From Magnetospirillum moscoviense (GTDB taxonomy: Bacteria > Pseudomonadota > Alphaproteobacteria > Rhodospirillales > Magnetospirillaceae), in NCBI RefSeq assembly GCF_001650635.1, contig NZ_LWQU01000141.1, forward strand, positions 62,001 to 126,000: a DNA stretch of 64,000 nucleotides. The letters are read 5' to 3'. A program made the position numbers and the translations under genes. This document shows positions 26,929 to 36,420 of the stretch, one piece after another. How positions within the stretch are numbered: position 1 is the first letter of the stretch; every line of letters starts with the position of its first letter. A model generated the notes under the pieces. The model was not told the origin of the DNA and made no database searches. It worked only from the letters and a program-made list of their open reading frames with translations.

Positions 26929-26950
26929 CCCCCGGGCTTCGGCCCGGGGG
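26929..26950 (+). other. GC-rich UUCG hairpin between nrtA and nrtB
   Basis: CCCCCGGGC-TTCG-GCCCGGGGG is a perfect 9-bp stem with a UUCG tetraloop and no U-tract. Such hairpins commonly protect the 3' end of binding-protein mRNA or reduce read-through, giving more NrtA than membrane components. Confidence 0.8.
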
Positions 26951-26970
26951 CGCCAAAGAAGAGCCCAGAC

Positions 26971-28071
26971 ATGAAGGACGCTCCCATGACCAGCATCAGC
27001 CAAACCGCCGGCCCCGCGCCCGCTCAGCCGACCAAGGTGCCGTTCACGCGCAGCCCCGCTTTCACCCGCGCCGCCCATATCCTGACGGTGGCCGGCCTGG
27101 GCTGGATCACGCCGCTGGTCCGCATCCTGGCCGGCGACAATCCGCGCCAGCAGATGGGCGAGCTGTGGCGCCAGTTGGGGGTGCCGCTGGCCGCCATCCT
27201 TTTGTTCCTTGTCGCCTGGGGGACCTTGGCGCCCAAGGTGCAGACCTCGCTGGGCGCGGTGCCCGGCCCGGCCCAGGTGTGGGAACAGGTGACGGTGCTG
27301 GCCAACGACCATGTCGCCGAGCGGGCCAAGGAAGCCGCCTTCTACGAACGCCAGGCCAAGCGCAACGCCGAGGCCAAGGCCGCCGATTCCTCGGCCGACA
27401 CCAAGGTCCGCAAATATACCGGCAAGCCCACCTACATCGACCAGATCGCCACCAGCCTGAAGACGGTGTTCATGGGCTTCCTGCTGGCCTGCGTGTTCGC
27501 GGTGCCGCTGGGCGTGATGTGCGGCCTGTCCAAGACCGTCAGCGCCGCGCTGAACCCCTTGATCCAGCTGTTCAAGCCGGTGTCGCCGCTGGCCTGGCTG
27601 CCGATCGTGACCATGGTGGTCAGCGCCCTTTATGTCAGCGACGACCCGATGTTCGACAAGAGCTTCCTGAACTCGGCCATCACCGTGACCTTGTGCTCGC
27701 TGTGGCCGACCCTGATCAACACCGCCATCGGCGTCGCCTCGATCGACAAGGATCTGGTCAATGTCGGCCGCGTGCTGAACCTGTCGACCACCACCACCAT
27801 CCGCAAGCTGGTGCTGCCTTCCGCGCTGCCCTTCATCTTCACCGGACTGCGCCTGTCCCTGGGCGTGGGCTGGATGGTGCTGATCGCCGCCGAGATGCTG
27901 GCGCAGAATCCCGGCCTGGGCAAGTTCGTGTGGGACGAGTTCCAGAACGGTTCGTCGCAGTCGCTGGCCAAGATCATGGTGGCGGTGCTGACCATCGGTC
28001 TGATCGGCTTCCTGCTCGACCGTCTGATGCAGGCGCTGCAGGTCACCTTCTCGTTCTCCGCCACCCGCTAA
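26971..28071 (+). CDS. nrtB: nitrate ABC transporter permease
   Basis: This 366-residue inner-membrane permease belongs to the SsuC/TauC/NrtB type. A first hydrophobic segment ([18 protein letters not shown]) is followed by a charged roughly 60-residue insertion ([20 protein letters not shown]), then the usual five-helix core. [33 protein letters not shown] and the ATPase-contact region [20 protein letters not shown] are visible. It is longer than many NrtB proteins because of the N-terminal extension. It is read between nrtA and the fused ATPase gene. Confidence 0.93.
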   Translation: MKDAPMTSISQTAGPAPAQPTKVPFTRSPAFTRAAHILTVAGLGWITPLVRILAGDNPRQQMGELWRQLGVPLAAILLFLVAWGTLAPKVQTSLGAVPGPAQVWEQVTVLANDHVAERAKEAAFYERQAKRNAEAKAADSSADTKVRKYTGKPTYIDQIATSLKTVFMGFLLACVFAVPLGVMCGLSKTVSAALNPLIQLFKPVSPLAWLPIVTMVVSALYVSDDPMFDKSFLNSAITVTLCSLWPTLINTAIGVASIDKDLVNVGRVLNLSTTTTIRKLVLPSALPFIFTGLRLSLGVGWMVLIAAEMLAQNPGLGKFVWDEFQNGSSQSLAKIMVAVLTIGLIGFLLDRLMQALQVTFSFSATR

Positions 28072-28087
28072 GATCGGAGCCCCCGCC

Positions 28088-29746
28088 ATGGCCATCCTCG
28101 AACTGTCCGGCGTCTCGAAGTCCTACGGCCCGACCTCGGTGCTCAAGCATATCGACCTGGCCATCGAGGATGGCGAGTTCATCGCCATCGTCGGGTTCTC
28201 GGGCTCGGGCAAGACCACCCTGGTTTCGCTGATGGCCGGGCTGACCACGCCCGACCACGGCACCATCACCTTGCGTGGCAAGCCGGTGACCGGGCCGGGC
28301 GCCGATCGCGGCGTGGTGTTCCAGTCCTATTCGCTGATGCCGTGGCTGACGGTCGAGGGCAATGTCGCCCTGGCGGTCGACGCCACCATGAAGGGGGCAT
28401 CCAAGGCCGAGCGGGCCGAGGCCCTGAAGAAGTACATCGCCATGGTCGGCCTGTCGCACGCCGTCGATCGCCGCCCGGCCGAGCTGTCGGGCGGCATGCG
28501 CCAGCGGGTGGCGGTGGCCCGCGCGCTGGCGATGCGCCCGGAAATCCTGTTGCTGGACGAGCCCTTGAGCGCGCTGGACGCCCTGACCCGCGCCAAGCTG
28601 CAAGACGAGATCGAGGCGATCTGGTCGGGCGACAAGAAGACGGTGGTGCTGATCACCAACGATGTCGATGAAGCCCTGCTGCTGGCCGACCGCATCATCC
28701 CGCTGAACCCCGGCCCGGGGGCGACCCTGGGGCCGGCCTTCAAGGTGACGCTGCCGCGTCCGCGCGACCGCGCCGCCATCAATCACGATCCAGAATTCAA
28801 GCGCCTGCGGGCCGAGATCACCGAATATCTGATGGGCGTCGGCCTTGAACGCAGCGCCGGGCTTGAAACCCGCGATCTGCCCAACGTCACCCCCATTACC
28901 CAGATGCCGCCCAAGGTCTATCAGCAGGCGGCGGCCCAGGTGAACAACCCCGACCGCTACCTGGAATTCTCGCAGCTCAAGAAGATCTATCCGACGCCCA
29001 AGGGGCCGCTGACCGTGGTCGATGGCTTCGACCTCAAGATGGCCAAGGGCGAGTTCATTTCGCTGATCGGCCATTCCGGCTGCGGCAAGTCCACCGTGCT
29101 GACCATGACCGCCGGCCTGACCGAGGTGTCGGAAGGCGGCATCATCCTCGATGGCCGCGAGGTCTCGGTGGCCGGTCCCGATCGCGCCGTGGTGTTCCAG
29201 GCCCCCAGCCTGTTCCCCTGGCTGACCGCCATCCAGAACGTGGCGCTGGGCGTCGATCGCGTCTATCCGCACGCCAGCACAGCCGAACGCTTCGACATCG
29301 TCGCCTATTACCTGGAACGGGTCGGTTTGGGCGATGCCATGAACAAGAAGGCGTCCGAACTGTCGAACGGCATGAAGCAGCGGGTCGGCATCGCCCGGGC
29401 CTTCGCCCTGTCGCCCAAGCTTTTGCTGCTGGACGAGCCGTTCGGCATGCTCGACAGCCTGACCCGCTGGGAATTGCAGGAAGTGTTGATGGAAGTGTGG
29501 GCCAGGACGCAAGTGACCGCCGTCTGCGTCACCCACGACGTCGACGAGGCGATCTTGCTGGCCGACCGCGTGGTGATGATGACCAACGGCCCCAACGCCC
29601 GCATCGGCAAGGTGCTGGACATCGACATCCCGCGGCCGCGCACCCGGCGTGCCCTGCTGGAACACCCTCGCTACTACGAATATCGCGAGCAGGTCCTAAG
29701 CTTCCTCGACGAATACGAACACGGCGCCCACGCCAAGGCCGGCTGA
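28088..29746 (+). CDS. nrtC: nitrate ABC transporter ATPase, two fused ABC domains
   Basis: This 552-residue protein carries two complete ABC ATPase domains in tandem. Domain 1 (residues 1-250) has Walker [10 protein letters not shown], signature LSGGMRQR and Walker [14 protein letters not shown]. Domain 2 (about 285-545) has Walker [10 protein letters not shown], signature LSNGMKQR and Walker [13 protein letters not shown]. The two are joined by a roughly 40-residue linker. In cyanobacteria NrtC (ABC plus NrtA-like domain) and NrtD (single ABC) are separate; here one polypeptide could supply both nucleotide-binding sites. Domain 1 has [10 protein letters not shown] in place of the usual T-H-D switch region, so the sites may not be equal. 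Confidence 0.93.
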   Translation: MAILELSGVSKSYGPTSVLKHIDLAIEDGEFIAIVGFSGSGKTTLVSLMAGLTTPDHGTITLRGKPVTGPGADRGVVFQSYSLMPWLTVEGNVALAVDATMKGASKAERAEALKKYIAMVGLSHAVDRRPAELSGGMRQRVAVARALAMRPEILLLDEPLSALDALTRAKLQDEIEAIWSGDKKTVVLITNDVDEALLLADRIIPLNPGPGATLGPAFKVTLPRPRDRAAINHDPEFKRLRAEITEYLMGVGLERSAGLETRDLPNVTPITQMPPKVYQQAAAQVNNPDRYLEFSQLKKIYPTPKGPLTVVDGFDLKMAKGEFISLIGHSGCGKSTVLTMTAGLTEVSEGGIILDGREVSVAGPDRAVVFQAPSLFPWLTAIQNVALGVDRVYPHASTAERFDIVAYYLERVGLGDAMNKKASELSNGMKQRVGIARAFALSPKLLLLDEPFGMLDSLTRWELQEVLMEVWARTQVTAVCVTHDVDEAILLADRVVMMTNGPNARIGKVLDIDIPRPRTRRALLEHPRYYEYREQVLSFLDEYEHGAHAKAG

Positions 29747-29762
29747 GGAAAGGGGAAACATC

Positions 29763-30935
29763 ATGGCTGTCGAACGCAACCGTCTGAAGCTGGGCATCGT
29801 CCCCCTGATCGACTGCGCGCCGATCGTGGTCGCCAAGGAACGCGGCTTCTTCGCCGAAGCCGGCCTGGAGGTCGAGATCAGCCGCGAACCCAGTTGGGCC
29901 AACATCCGCGACAAGCTGGCGGTCGGCGCCCTGGACGGCGCCCAGATGCTGGCGACCATGCCGCTGTCGATGAGCCTGGGTCTGGGCGCCATCCGCGCCC
30001 CGGTCCTGGCGGTGGCCGGCCTGAATCTGGGCGGCAACACCATCGCCCTGTCGGCCGGCCTGGCCAAGCGGATGGAAGATCACGGCGGCTTCGACGGGCC
30101 TGCGCTGAAGCGGGTGATCGATGCCGACCAGGCCGCCGGGGTGCAACCGATGGCCTTTGCCATGGTCTATCCGTTCTCGACCCACCATTACGAACTGCGC
30201 TATTGGCTGGCCGCCGCCGGCATCGACCCCGACCGCCATATCCGCCTGACGGTGGTGCCGCCGCCGCAGATGGTCGGCCATCTGTCGGCCGGCAACATTT
30301 CCGGCTTCTGCGTGGGTGAACCCTGGGGCACCTTGGCCGCCGGCATGGAACTGGGCCGCGTCGTCGCCTCCAGCGACGACATCTTCGCCAACCGGATCGA
30401 AAAGGTGCTGGGCGTCACCCGCGCCTTCGCCGACGCCAATCCCGAGACCGTCACCGCCATGATCAAGGCGGTGGTGGCCGCCGCCCGGTGGTGCGACGAC
30501 AACCCGTCCGAACTGGCGGAAATCCTGTCGCAGCCGGCCTATGTCAACGTGCCGCTGGATGTAGCCCGGCGCTCGCTGGAAGCGCCCAGCCGCCCGATCT
30601 TCCACGCCCATGCCGCCAACTTCCCATGGCGCAGCCAGGCCCTGTGGTTCCTGAGCCAGATGCAGCGCTGGAACCAATTGGGCTCAGGCGTCGATACCCG
30701 CCGCGTCGCCGAAGACGTCTACCGCCCCGACCTTTATCGACTGGCCGCCCTGGAACTGGGGCTGCCGGTGCCGCTGGTCGATCACAAGACCGAGGGCAGC
30801 CATGCCGGACCGTGGGTCCTGGACAAGGCCACCGCCCCCATCGCCATGGGCGCCGACACCTTCCTGGACGGTGCCCGCTTCGACCCCCTGGCCGCGCCGA
30901 AAGCTGACGCGCAGGCGCTGAAGGAGACCAAGTGA
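29763..30935 (+). CDS. nasS: NasS, cytoplasmic nitrate sensor
   Basis: This 390-residue protein is homologous to NrtA ([58 protein letters not shown]) but starts directly with MAVERNRLKLGIVPL and has no signal peptide. It should therefore stay in the cytoplasm. That is the hallmark of NasS, which binds nitrate or nitrite and releases the antiterminator NasT. It is encoded within the operon it controls, rather than beside nasT. Its stop overlaps the nirB start (TGATG), so its production is tied to nitrite reductase. Confidence 0.87.
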   Translation: MAVERNRLKLGIVPLIDCAPIVVAKERGFFAEAGLEVEISREPSWANIRDKLAVGALDGAQMLATMPLSMSLGLGAIRAPVLAVAGLNLGGNTIALSAGLAKRMEDHGGFDGPALKRVIDADQAAGVQPMAFAMVYPFSTHHYELRYWLAAAGIDPDRHIRLTVVPPPQMVGHLSAGNISGFCVGEPWGTLAAGMELGRVVASSDDIFANRIEKVLGVTRAFADANPETVTAMIKAVVAAARWCDDNPSELAEILSQPAYVNVPLDVARRSLEAPSRPIFHAHAANFPWRSQALWFLSQMQRWNQLGSGVDTRRVAEDVYRPDLYRLAALELGLPVPLVDHKTEGSHAGPWVLDKATAPIAMGADTFLDGARFDPLAAPKADAQALKETK

Positions 30936-33385
30936 TGAACGCTCAACCCCGCAGCCGACTGGTGGTCATCGGCAACGGCATGGCCGGCATGCGCACCGTC
31001 GAGGAGCTGCTGGCCATCGCCCCGGTGCGCTATGACATCACCGTGTTCGGCGCCGAGCCGCATCCCAACTACAACCGCATCATGCTGTCGTCGGTCCTGG
31101 CCGGCGAGAAGGGCGTCGACGACATCGTCATCAATCCCCGCCAGTGGTACGCCGACAACCAGATCACCCTTCATACCGGCGACCCGGTGGTGGCCATCGA
31201 CCGCGCCGCCAAGACCGTGACCGCCGCCTCGGGCCTGGTGGTGGCCTATGACAAGCTGCTGATCGCCACCGGCTCGAAGCCGTTGATGCCGCCGCTGCCG
31301 GGCCTGGAACTGCCGGGCGTGGTCGCCTTCCGCGACATCCATGACGTTGATAAGATGCTGGCCGCCGCCAAGGCTGGCAGCCGCGCCGTGGTGATCGGCG
31401 GCGGCCTGCTGGGTCTGGAAGCGGCCTGGGGACTGAAGCGCCAGGGCATGCCGGTGGCGCTGGTCCATCTGATGCCGACCCTGATGGAGCGCCAGCTCGA
31501 TGTCGAGGCTGGAAGCATGCTGCAGCGCGACCTGACCGATCGCGGCCTGCATTTCTTCACCTCGGGCCAGACCGAGGAAATCACCGGCACCACCCACGCC
31601 CAGGGCGTCAAGCTGGCCGACGGCCGCTTCGTGCCGGGCGAGTTGGTGGTGGTGGCCATCGGCATCCGCCCCAATGTCGATCTGGCCAAGGCCGCCGGCC
31701 TGGCCATCAATCGCGGCATCGAGGTCGGCGACGACATGGCGACCTCGGACGCCGACATCTACTCGGTCGGCGAATGCGTCGAACATAACGGCCAGGTGTT
31801 CGGCCTGGTGGCGCCTTTGTGGGAACAGGCCAAGGTCTGTGCCGCCCAATTGGCCGGCGATCGCGCCGCGTCCTATGTCACCCCGGCCCTGTCCACCCGG
31901 CTGAAGATCACCGGCATCGACGTCTTCTCGGCCGGCCAGCTGACCGCCCAAGACGAGGCCGATTCGGAAATCGTCTTCCGCGACGCCGCCAAGGGGGTCT
32001 ATCGCAAGCTGGTGATCCGCGAGGACCGGCTGGTCGGCGCGGTGATGTATGGCGACGTCGCCGACGCCAATTGGTACTTCCAACTGCTGCGCCAGGAAAG
32101 CGATGTCGGGCCGCTGCGCGACCGGCTGATCTTCGGCCAGCAATTCGCCGATGCCTGCTGCGGCGGCGCCAAGGGGGCCATGGATGTCGCCGCCATGTCC
32201 GACGACACCCAGGTCTGCGGCTGCAACGGCGTCTCGAAGGGAACGATCGTCAAGGCCATCAATGCCAAGGGCCTGACCAGTCTGGACGAGGTCCGGGCCC
32301 ACACCAAGGCATCGGCCTCGTGCGGGCAATGTTCCGGCGTGGTCCAGGCCATCCTGGCCCATGTCACCGGCGCCGACGCCGCAATCTCGGAAGCGATGTG
32401 CAAATGCACCGAGCACGGCCATGCCCACGTTCGCCAGGCCATCGTCGAGCAGGGTCTGAAGACGCAAGGTCAGGTCCGTCGGGCCTTGGGCTGGAAGACT
32501 GACGACGGCTGCGCCAAGTGCCGGCCGGCCCTGAATTATTACCTGCTGTGCGCCTGGCCGGGCGAGTATCTCGACGATGCCCGCTCGCGCTTCATCAACG
32601 AGCGGGTCCACGCCAACATCCAGAAGGACGGCACCTATTCGGTGGTGCCGCGCATGTGGGGCGGGCTGACCACGCCCGACGAATTGCGCGCCATCGCCGA
32701 CGTCGCCGACAAGTTCAAGGTGCCGATGGTCAAGGTCACCGGCGGCCAGCGCATCGACCTGTTCGGCATCAAGAAGGAAGACCTGCCGGCGGTGTGGGGC
32801 GATCTCAACAAGGCCGGGCTGGTGTCGGGGCATGCCTATGCCAAGGGGCTGCGCACGGTCAAGACCTGCGTCGGCTCGGAATGGTGCCGCTTCGGCACCC
32901 AGGATTCGACCGGTCTGGGGGTCAAGCTGGAAAAGCTGCTGTGGGGAAGTTGGACCCCGCACAAGGTCAAGCTGGCGGTGTCGGGCTGCCCGCGCAATTG
33001 CGCCGAGGCGACCATCAAGGATTTCGGTATCGTCTGCGTCGATGCCGGCTATGACATCCTGATCGGCGGCAATGGCGGCATCGAGGTGCGGGTCACCGAC
33101 CAATTCACCCGGGTCGCCACCGAGGACGAGGTCCTCGAGATCATCGCCGCCCTGATGCAGCTCTATCGGGAAGAGGGCTTCTATCTGGAACGCACCGCGC
33201 CGTGGGTCGAGCGGGTGGGGATGGCCCATATCAAGGCCCGGGTCCTGGACGACGGGGCGGGCCGCAAGGCCCTGGAAGCCCGCTTCCTGTTCTCGCAGCA
33301 ATACGCGCAGATCGACCCGTGGGCCGAACGGGCCGAGGGCGGCATCGACGCCCACGAATTCCAACCCCTGGCCGTGGTGGAGTAA
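30935..33385 (+). CDS. nirB: assimilatory nitrite reductase, large subunit
   Basis: This 816-residue flavo-siroheme enzyme reduces nitrite to ammonium with NAD(P)H. The FAD-binding start is RLVVIGNGMAGMRTVEELL and the NAD region VVIGGGLLGLEAAWGLKRQ. A BFD-like [2Fe-2S] domain follows (CGCNGVSKGTIV, then CGQCSGVV), then a second CxC/CxxC set (CKCTEHG; CAKCRPALNY). The siroheme/4Fe-4S ligands are in KTCVGSEWCRFG and SGCPRNCAEATIKDFG. I chose ATG 30935, with GGAG eight bases upstream and a one-base overlap with nasS. NirD follows five bases after the stop. Confidence 0.95.
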   Translation: MNAQPRSRLVVIGNGMAGMRTVEELLAIAPVRYDITVFGAEPHPNYNRIMLSSVLAGEKGVDDIVINPRQWYADNQITLHTGDPVVAIDRAAKTVTAASGLVVAYDKLLIATGSKPLMPPLPGLELPGVVAFRDIHDVDKMLAAAKAGSRAVVIGGGLLGLEAAWGLKRQGMPVALVHLMPTLMERQLDVEAGSMLQRDLTDRGLHFFTSGQTEEITGTTHAQGVKLADGRFVPGELVVVAIGIRPNVDLAKAAGLAINRGIEVGDDMATSDADIYSVGECVEHNGQVFGLVAPLWEQAKVCAAQLAGDRAASYVTPALSTRLKITGIDVFSAGQLTAQDEADSEIVFRDAAKGVYRKLVIREDRLVGAVMYGDVADANWYFQLLRQESDVGPLRDRLIFGQQFADACCGGAKGAMDVAAMSDDTQVCGCNGVSKGTIVKAINAKGLTSLDEVRAHTKASASCGQCSGVVQAILAHVTGADAAISEAMCKCTEHGHAHVRQAIVEQGLKTQGQVRRALGWKTDDGCAKCRPALNYYLLCAWPGEYLDDARSRFINERVHANIQKDGTYSVVPRMWGGLTTPDELRAIADVADKFKVPMVKVTGGQRIDLFGIKKEDLPAVWGDLNKAGLVSGHAYAKGLRTVKTCVGSEWCRFGTQDSTGLGVKLEKLLWGSWTPHKVKLAVSGCPRNCAEATIKDFGIVCVDAGYDILIGGNGGIEVRVTDQFTRVATEDEVLEIIAALMQLYREEGFYLERTAPWVERVGMAHIKARVLDDGAGRKALEARFLFSQQYAQIDPWAERAEGGIDAHEFQPLAVVE

Positions 33386-33390
33386 GAGCG

Positions 33391-33723
33391 ATGGACTGGA
33401 TCAATATCGGCACGCTGTCGGACATCCCGGCCCTGGGGGCCAGGACCGTCGAGACCAGCCTGGGCGAAGTGGCGGTGTTTCGCACCGCCACCGACGAGGT
33501 GTTCGCCCTGATCAACCGCTGCCCCCACAAGGGCGGTCCGCTGTCGGAGGGCATCGTCTCGGGGCGCAAGGTCGCCTGTCCGCTGCACAATTGGGTGATC
33601 GACCTGAACAGCGGCGCCGCCGACGCCCCCGACGAAGGCTGCACCACCACCGTTCCGGTCCGCCAGGATGGCGGCGCCATCTTCCTGGGCCTGGAAGCGG
33701 CCCGGAAGGTGGCCCATGGCTGA
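33391..33723 (+). CDS. nirD: assimilatory nitrite reductase, small subunit
   Basis: This is the 110-residue Rieske-type small subunit of NirBD. The cluster ligands are visible as C-x-H in INRCPHKGGPLSEG (about residue 44) and C-x2-H in KVACPLHNWVIDL (about residue 65). Many NirD proteins lack the ligands; here all four are present, so this subunit probably carries a [2Fe-2S] centre. I chose ATG 33391; the open frame upstream overlaps nirB out of frame. The 3' end overlaps nasA by eight bases. Confidence 0.93.
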   Translation: MDWINIGTLSDIPALGARTVETSLGEVAVFRTATDEVFALINRCPHKGGPLSEGIVSGRKVACPLHNWVIDLNSGAADAPDEGCTTTVPVRQDGGAIFLGLEAARKVAHG

Positions 33724-36316
33724 CGGCGGGGTCAGGACCACCTGTCCCTATTGCGGCACCGGCTGCGGCCTGGTCGTCACCCCCGAGGCCGACGGCTGGA
33801 AGGTGGCGGGCGATCCCCAGCATCCGGCCAATTTCGGCCGGCTGTGCTCGAAGGGAACGGCCTTGGCCGACACCCTGGCCCCCGACAGCCGCCTGCTTCG
33901 GCCCGAAGTGGATGGCCGCGCCGTCGATTGGACCCATGCGACGGCGGAAGCCGCCGGGCGTATCCGCTCGGTGATCGAGTTGCACGGCCCCGATTCCTTC
34001 GCCTTCTATCTGTCCGGCCAGTTGCTGACCGAGGATTATTACGCCGCCAACAAGCTGGCCAAGGGGTTCTTAGGGACCGCCAATGTCGATACCAATTCGC
34101 GCCTGTGCATGGCGTCCACCGTCGCCGGCCATCGCCGCGCCTTCGGGTCCGACAGCGTGCCGCAATGCTATGACGATCTGGAACTGGCCGATCTGGTGGT
34201 GCTGGCCGGCTCGAACCTGGCCTGGTGCCATCCGGTGCTGTTCCAGCGCCTGAAGAAGGCACGGGAAGACCACGGGACGCGGGTGGTGGTGATCGACCCC
34301 CGCCGCACCGATTGCTGCGACATCGCCGACCTGCATCTGGCCCTCGCGCCCGGTTCCGACGTCGCCTTGTGGAATGGATTGCTGGCCCATTGCGAGGCGG
34401 CCGGCCTGATCGATTTCCCCTTCGTCGATGCCCACACCGAAGGCTTCACCGAGGCGCTGAGCGCCGCCCGCGCCGCCGATACCTGCCAGACCGGGCTGGC
34501 GCCCGCCGATATCGCCACCTTCTTCCAATGGTTCGCCGCCACCCCCAAGGTGGTCACAATCTTCAGCCAGGGCGTCAACCAGTCGGCTTCGGGGACCGAC
34601 AAGGTCAATGCCATCTTGAACGTCCATCTGGCGACGGCCCGCATCGGCAAGCCGGGTTGTGGCCCGTTCTCGGTGACCGGCCAGCCCAACGCCATGGGCG
34701 GGCGCGAGGTCGGCGGCCTGGCCAACCAACTGGCCGCCCATATGGGCTTCGATCAGGCTTCGGTCGACCGGGTCGGCCGTTTCTGGAACGCCGCCCGCAT
34801 GGCGTCGTCCGAGGGCTTGAAGGCGGTCGAGCTGTTCCGTGCCGTCGATGCCGGCAAGGTCAAGGCCATCTGGATCATGGGTACCAATCCGGCGGTCAGC
34901 CTGCCGGAAGCCGATCTGGTGCGCCGGGCCTTGGCCAAGTGCCCGGTGGTGATCGTGTCGGATTGTGTCGCCGATACCGACACCATGCGCTTCGCCCACA
35001 TCAAGCTGCCGGCCCACGGCTGGGGCGAGAAGAACGGCACGGTGACCAATTCCGACCGCACCATCAGCCGCCAGCGTCCGTTCCTGTCCCCGGTGGGCGA
35101 GGCCCGGTCCGACTGGCAGGCGATTTCCGCCGTGGCGGGCCATCTGGGTTTCGGGTCCGCCTTCGCCTGGAAGGATTCCGCCGCCATCTTCGCCGAATAT
35201 GCCCGCCTGACCGCCTTCGAGAATGGCGGCAGCCGTGACCTTGACCTGACCGATTGGATCGGCGGCGATTACGACGCGATGGTGCCGACCCAATGGGGCG
35301 GCAAGCGCATGTTCGCCGACGGCCGGTTCTTCACCGCCGATGGCAAGGCCCGACTGGTGGCGGTGACTGCCAGGCCCCCGCGTGAGATGCCCAATGTCGA
35401 TTGGCCGCTTCGGCTGAATACCGGGCGTTACCGCGACCAATGGCACACCATGACCCGCACCGGCCTGTCGGCCCGGCTGTCCGGCCACCGCTCGGAGCCG
35501 TTGCTGGACATCAACCCCATTGACGTCGGCCGGCTGAACCTGTTGGACGGCGCCCTGGTCCGGGTGAAAAGCCGGCTGGGCGATTATGTCGCCCGCCTGC
35601 GCGCCACCACCGACCAGCGCCCGGGCGACGTGTTCCTGCCGATGCACTGGACCGACCGCTTCGCGGCGCGGGCCATCGTCGGCCGGCTGTTGGCCGGCCA
35701 TGTCGATCCGGTGTCGGGCCAGCCTGAATCCAAGCATATGCCGGTCAAGATCGAGCCCTTCACCGCCGATTGGAGCGCGGTGCTGGTGGCCGCCGCCCCG
35801 CTCGACCTGCCCGATCTGCCGTGGTGGGTGCGCCACGCCGCCGACGGTGCCCAGATCACCGAGCTGGCCGGCGATTCCCCGGCCCAGGTCCAAGGGTTGG
35901 TCGCGGCTCTTGACGCCCGGTTCGGGCGGAATCGGCTGGAAGTGATGGATCCGGCCCGCGGCATCGCCCGCTATGCCTGGATGGACGGCGAACATCTGGC
36001 GGCGGCCCTGTTCGTCGGTCGCGACCGGCCCGACGTGGTGCGGGCCTGGGTGGCCCGCCTGGTCGGCCGCGCCGTCGCCTCGGCGTCGGAACGCGCCGCC
36101 GTGCTGGCCGGCAAGGCCCCGGCCGGGCAGACCGACCAGGGGGCGATCGTCTGTGCCTGCTTCTCGGTCGGACTGGCGACCATCGAGGCGGCGATCCGCG
36201 ATCAGCATCTGACCGATGTCGCCCAGATCGGAGCCGCCTTGAAGGCCGGCACCGGCTGCGGCTCGTGCATTCCCGAACTGAAAGGCCTGTTGGCCCGCAA
36301 GGTCGCGGCGGAATAG
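33716..36316 (+). CDS. nasA: assimilatory nitrate reductase, catalytic subunit
   Basis: This 866-residue molybdopterin enzyme reduces nitrate to nitrite in the cytoplasm. The N-terminal [4Fe-4S] motif is CPYCGTGCGLVV plus LCSKGTALAD. NSRLCMASTVAGHRRAFG includes the cysteine expected to ligate Mo, and GPFSVTGQPNAMGGREVGG is typical of Nas/Nap enzymes. The C terminus adds a BFD-like [2Fe-2S] domain (IVCACFSVGLATIEAAI, then GTGCGSCIPELKGLL), as in Klebsiella-type NasA. No separate NADH-oxidising NasC is encoded nearby, so the electron donor is unknown. ATG 33716 lies inside nirD. Confidence 0.94.
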   Translation: MADGGVRTTCPYCGTGCGLVVTPEADGWKVAGDPQHPANFGRLCSKGTALADTLAPDSRLLRPEVDGRAVDWTHATAEAAGRIRSVIELHGPDSFAFYLSGQLLTEDYYAANKLAKGFLGTANVDTNSRLCMASTVAGHRRAFGSDSVPQCYDDLELADLVVLAGSNLAWCHPVLFQRLKKAREDHGTRVVVIDPRRTDCCDIADLHLALAPGSDVALWNGLLAHCEAAGLIDFPFVDAHTEGFTEALSAARAADTCQTGLAPADIATFFQWFAATPKVVTIFSQGVNQSASGTDKVNAILNVHLATARIGKPGCGPFSVTGQPNAMGGREVGGLANQLAAHMGFDQASVDRVGRFWNAARMASSEGLKAVELFRAVDAGKVKAIWIMGTNPAVSLPEADLVRRALAKCPVVIVSDCVADTDTMRFAHIKLPAHGWGEKNGTVTNSDRTISRQRPFLSPVGEARSDWQAISAVAGHLGFGSAFAWKDSAAIFAEYARLTAFENGGSRDLDLTDWIGGDYDAMVPTQWGGKRMFADGRFFTADGKARLVAVTARPPREMPNVDWPLRLNTGRYRDQWHTMTRTGLSARLSGHRSEPLLDINPIDVGRLNLLDGALVRVKSRLGDYVARLRATTDQRPGDVFLPMHWTDRFAARAIVGRLLAGHVDPVSGQPESKHMPVKIEPFTADWSAVLVAAAPLDLPDLPWWVRHAADGAQITELAGDSPAQVQGLVAALDARFGRNRLEVMDPARGIARYAWMDGEHLAAALFVGRDRPDVVRAWVARLVGRAVASASERAAVLAGKAPAGQTDQGAIVCACFSVGLATIEAAIRDQHLTDVAQIGAALKAGTGCGSCIPELKGLLARKVAAE

Positions 36317-36365
36317 TCGCCCCCCCAACCACCGTATGGTTGTTCGCCCGCCCACCCATGCCGAA

Positions 36366-36394
36366 TTGACAGGTGTGGGGTGACACCCTAAACC
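36366..36394 (+). promoter_or_regulatory. promoter of diguanylate cyclase gene
   Basis: TTGACA (36366-36371), a 17-base spacer and TAAACC (36389-36394). The spacer holds an inverted repeat GGTGT-GGGGTG-ACACC (36372-36387), a possible operator. Transcription would start near 36401, 20 bases before ATG 36421. A weak hairpin CAACCA-CCGTA-TGGTTG at 36326-36342 separates it from nasA. Confidence 0.55.
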
Positions 36395-36420
36395 ACGTGA
36401 TGCCGCTGGGGGGCGGGCTG

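Noticed and set aside
25429-28095. 888-codon open frame antisense to nrtA and nrtB
   Set aside because: It runs opposite two recognised transporter genes and through the regulated leader. No family features are visible.
30782-36355. Two long open frames antisense to nirB and nasA
   Set aside because: Both are high-GC shadow frames; the sense products have complete cofactor-binding motifs.
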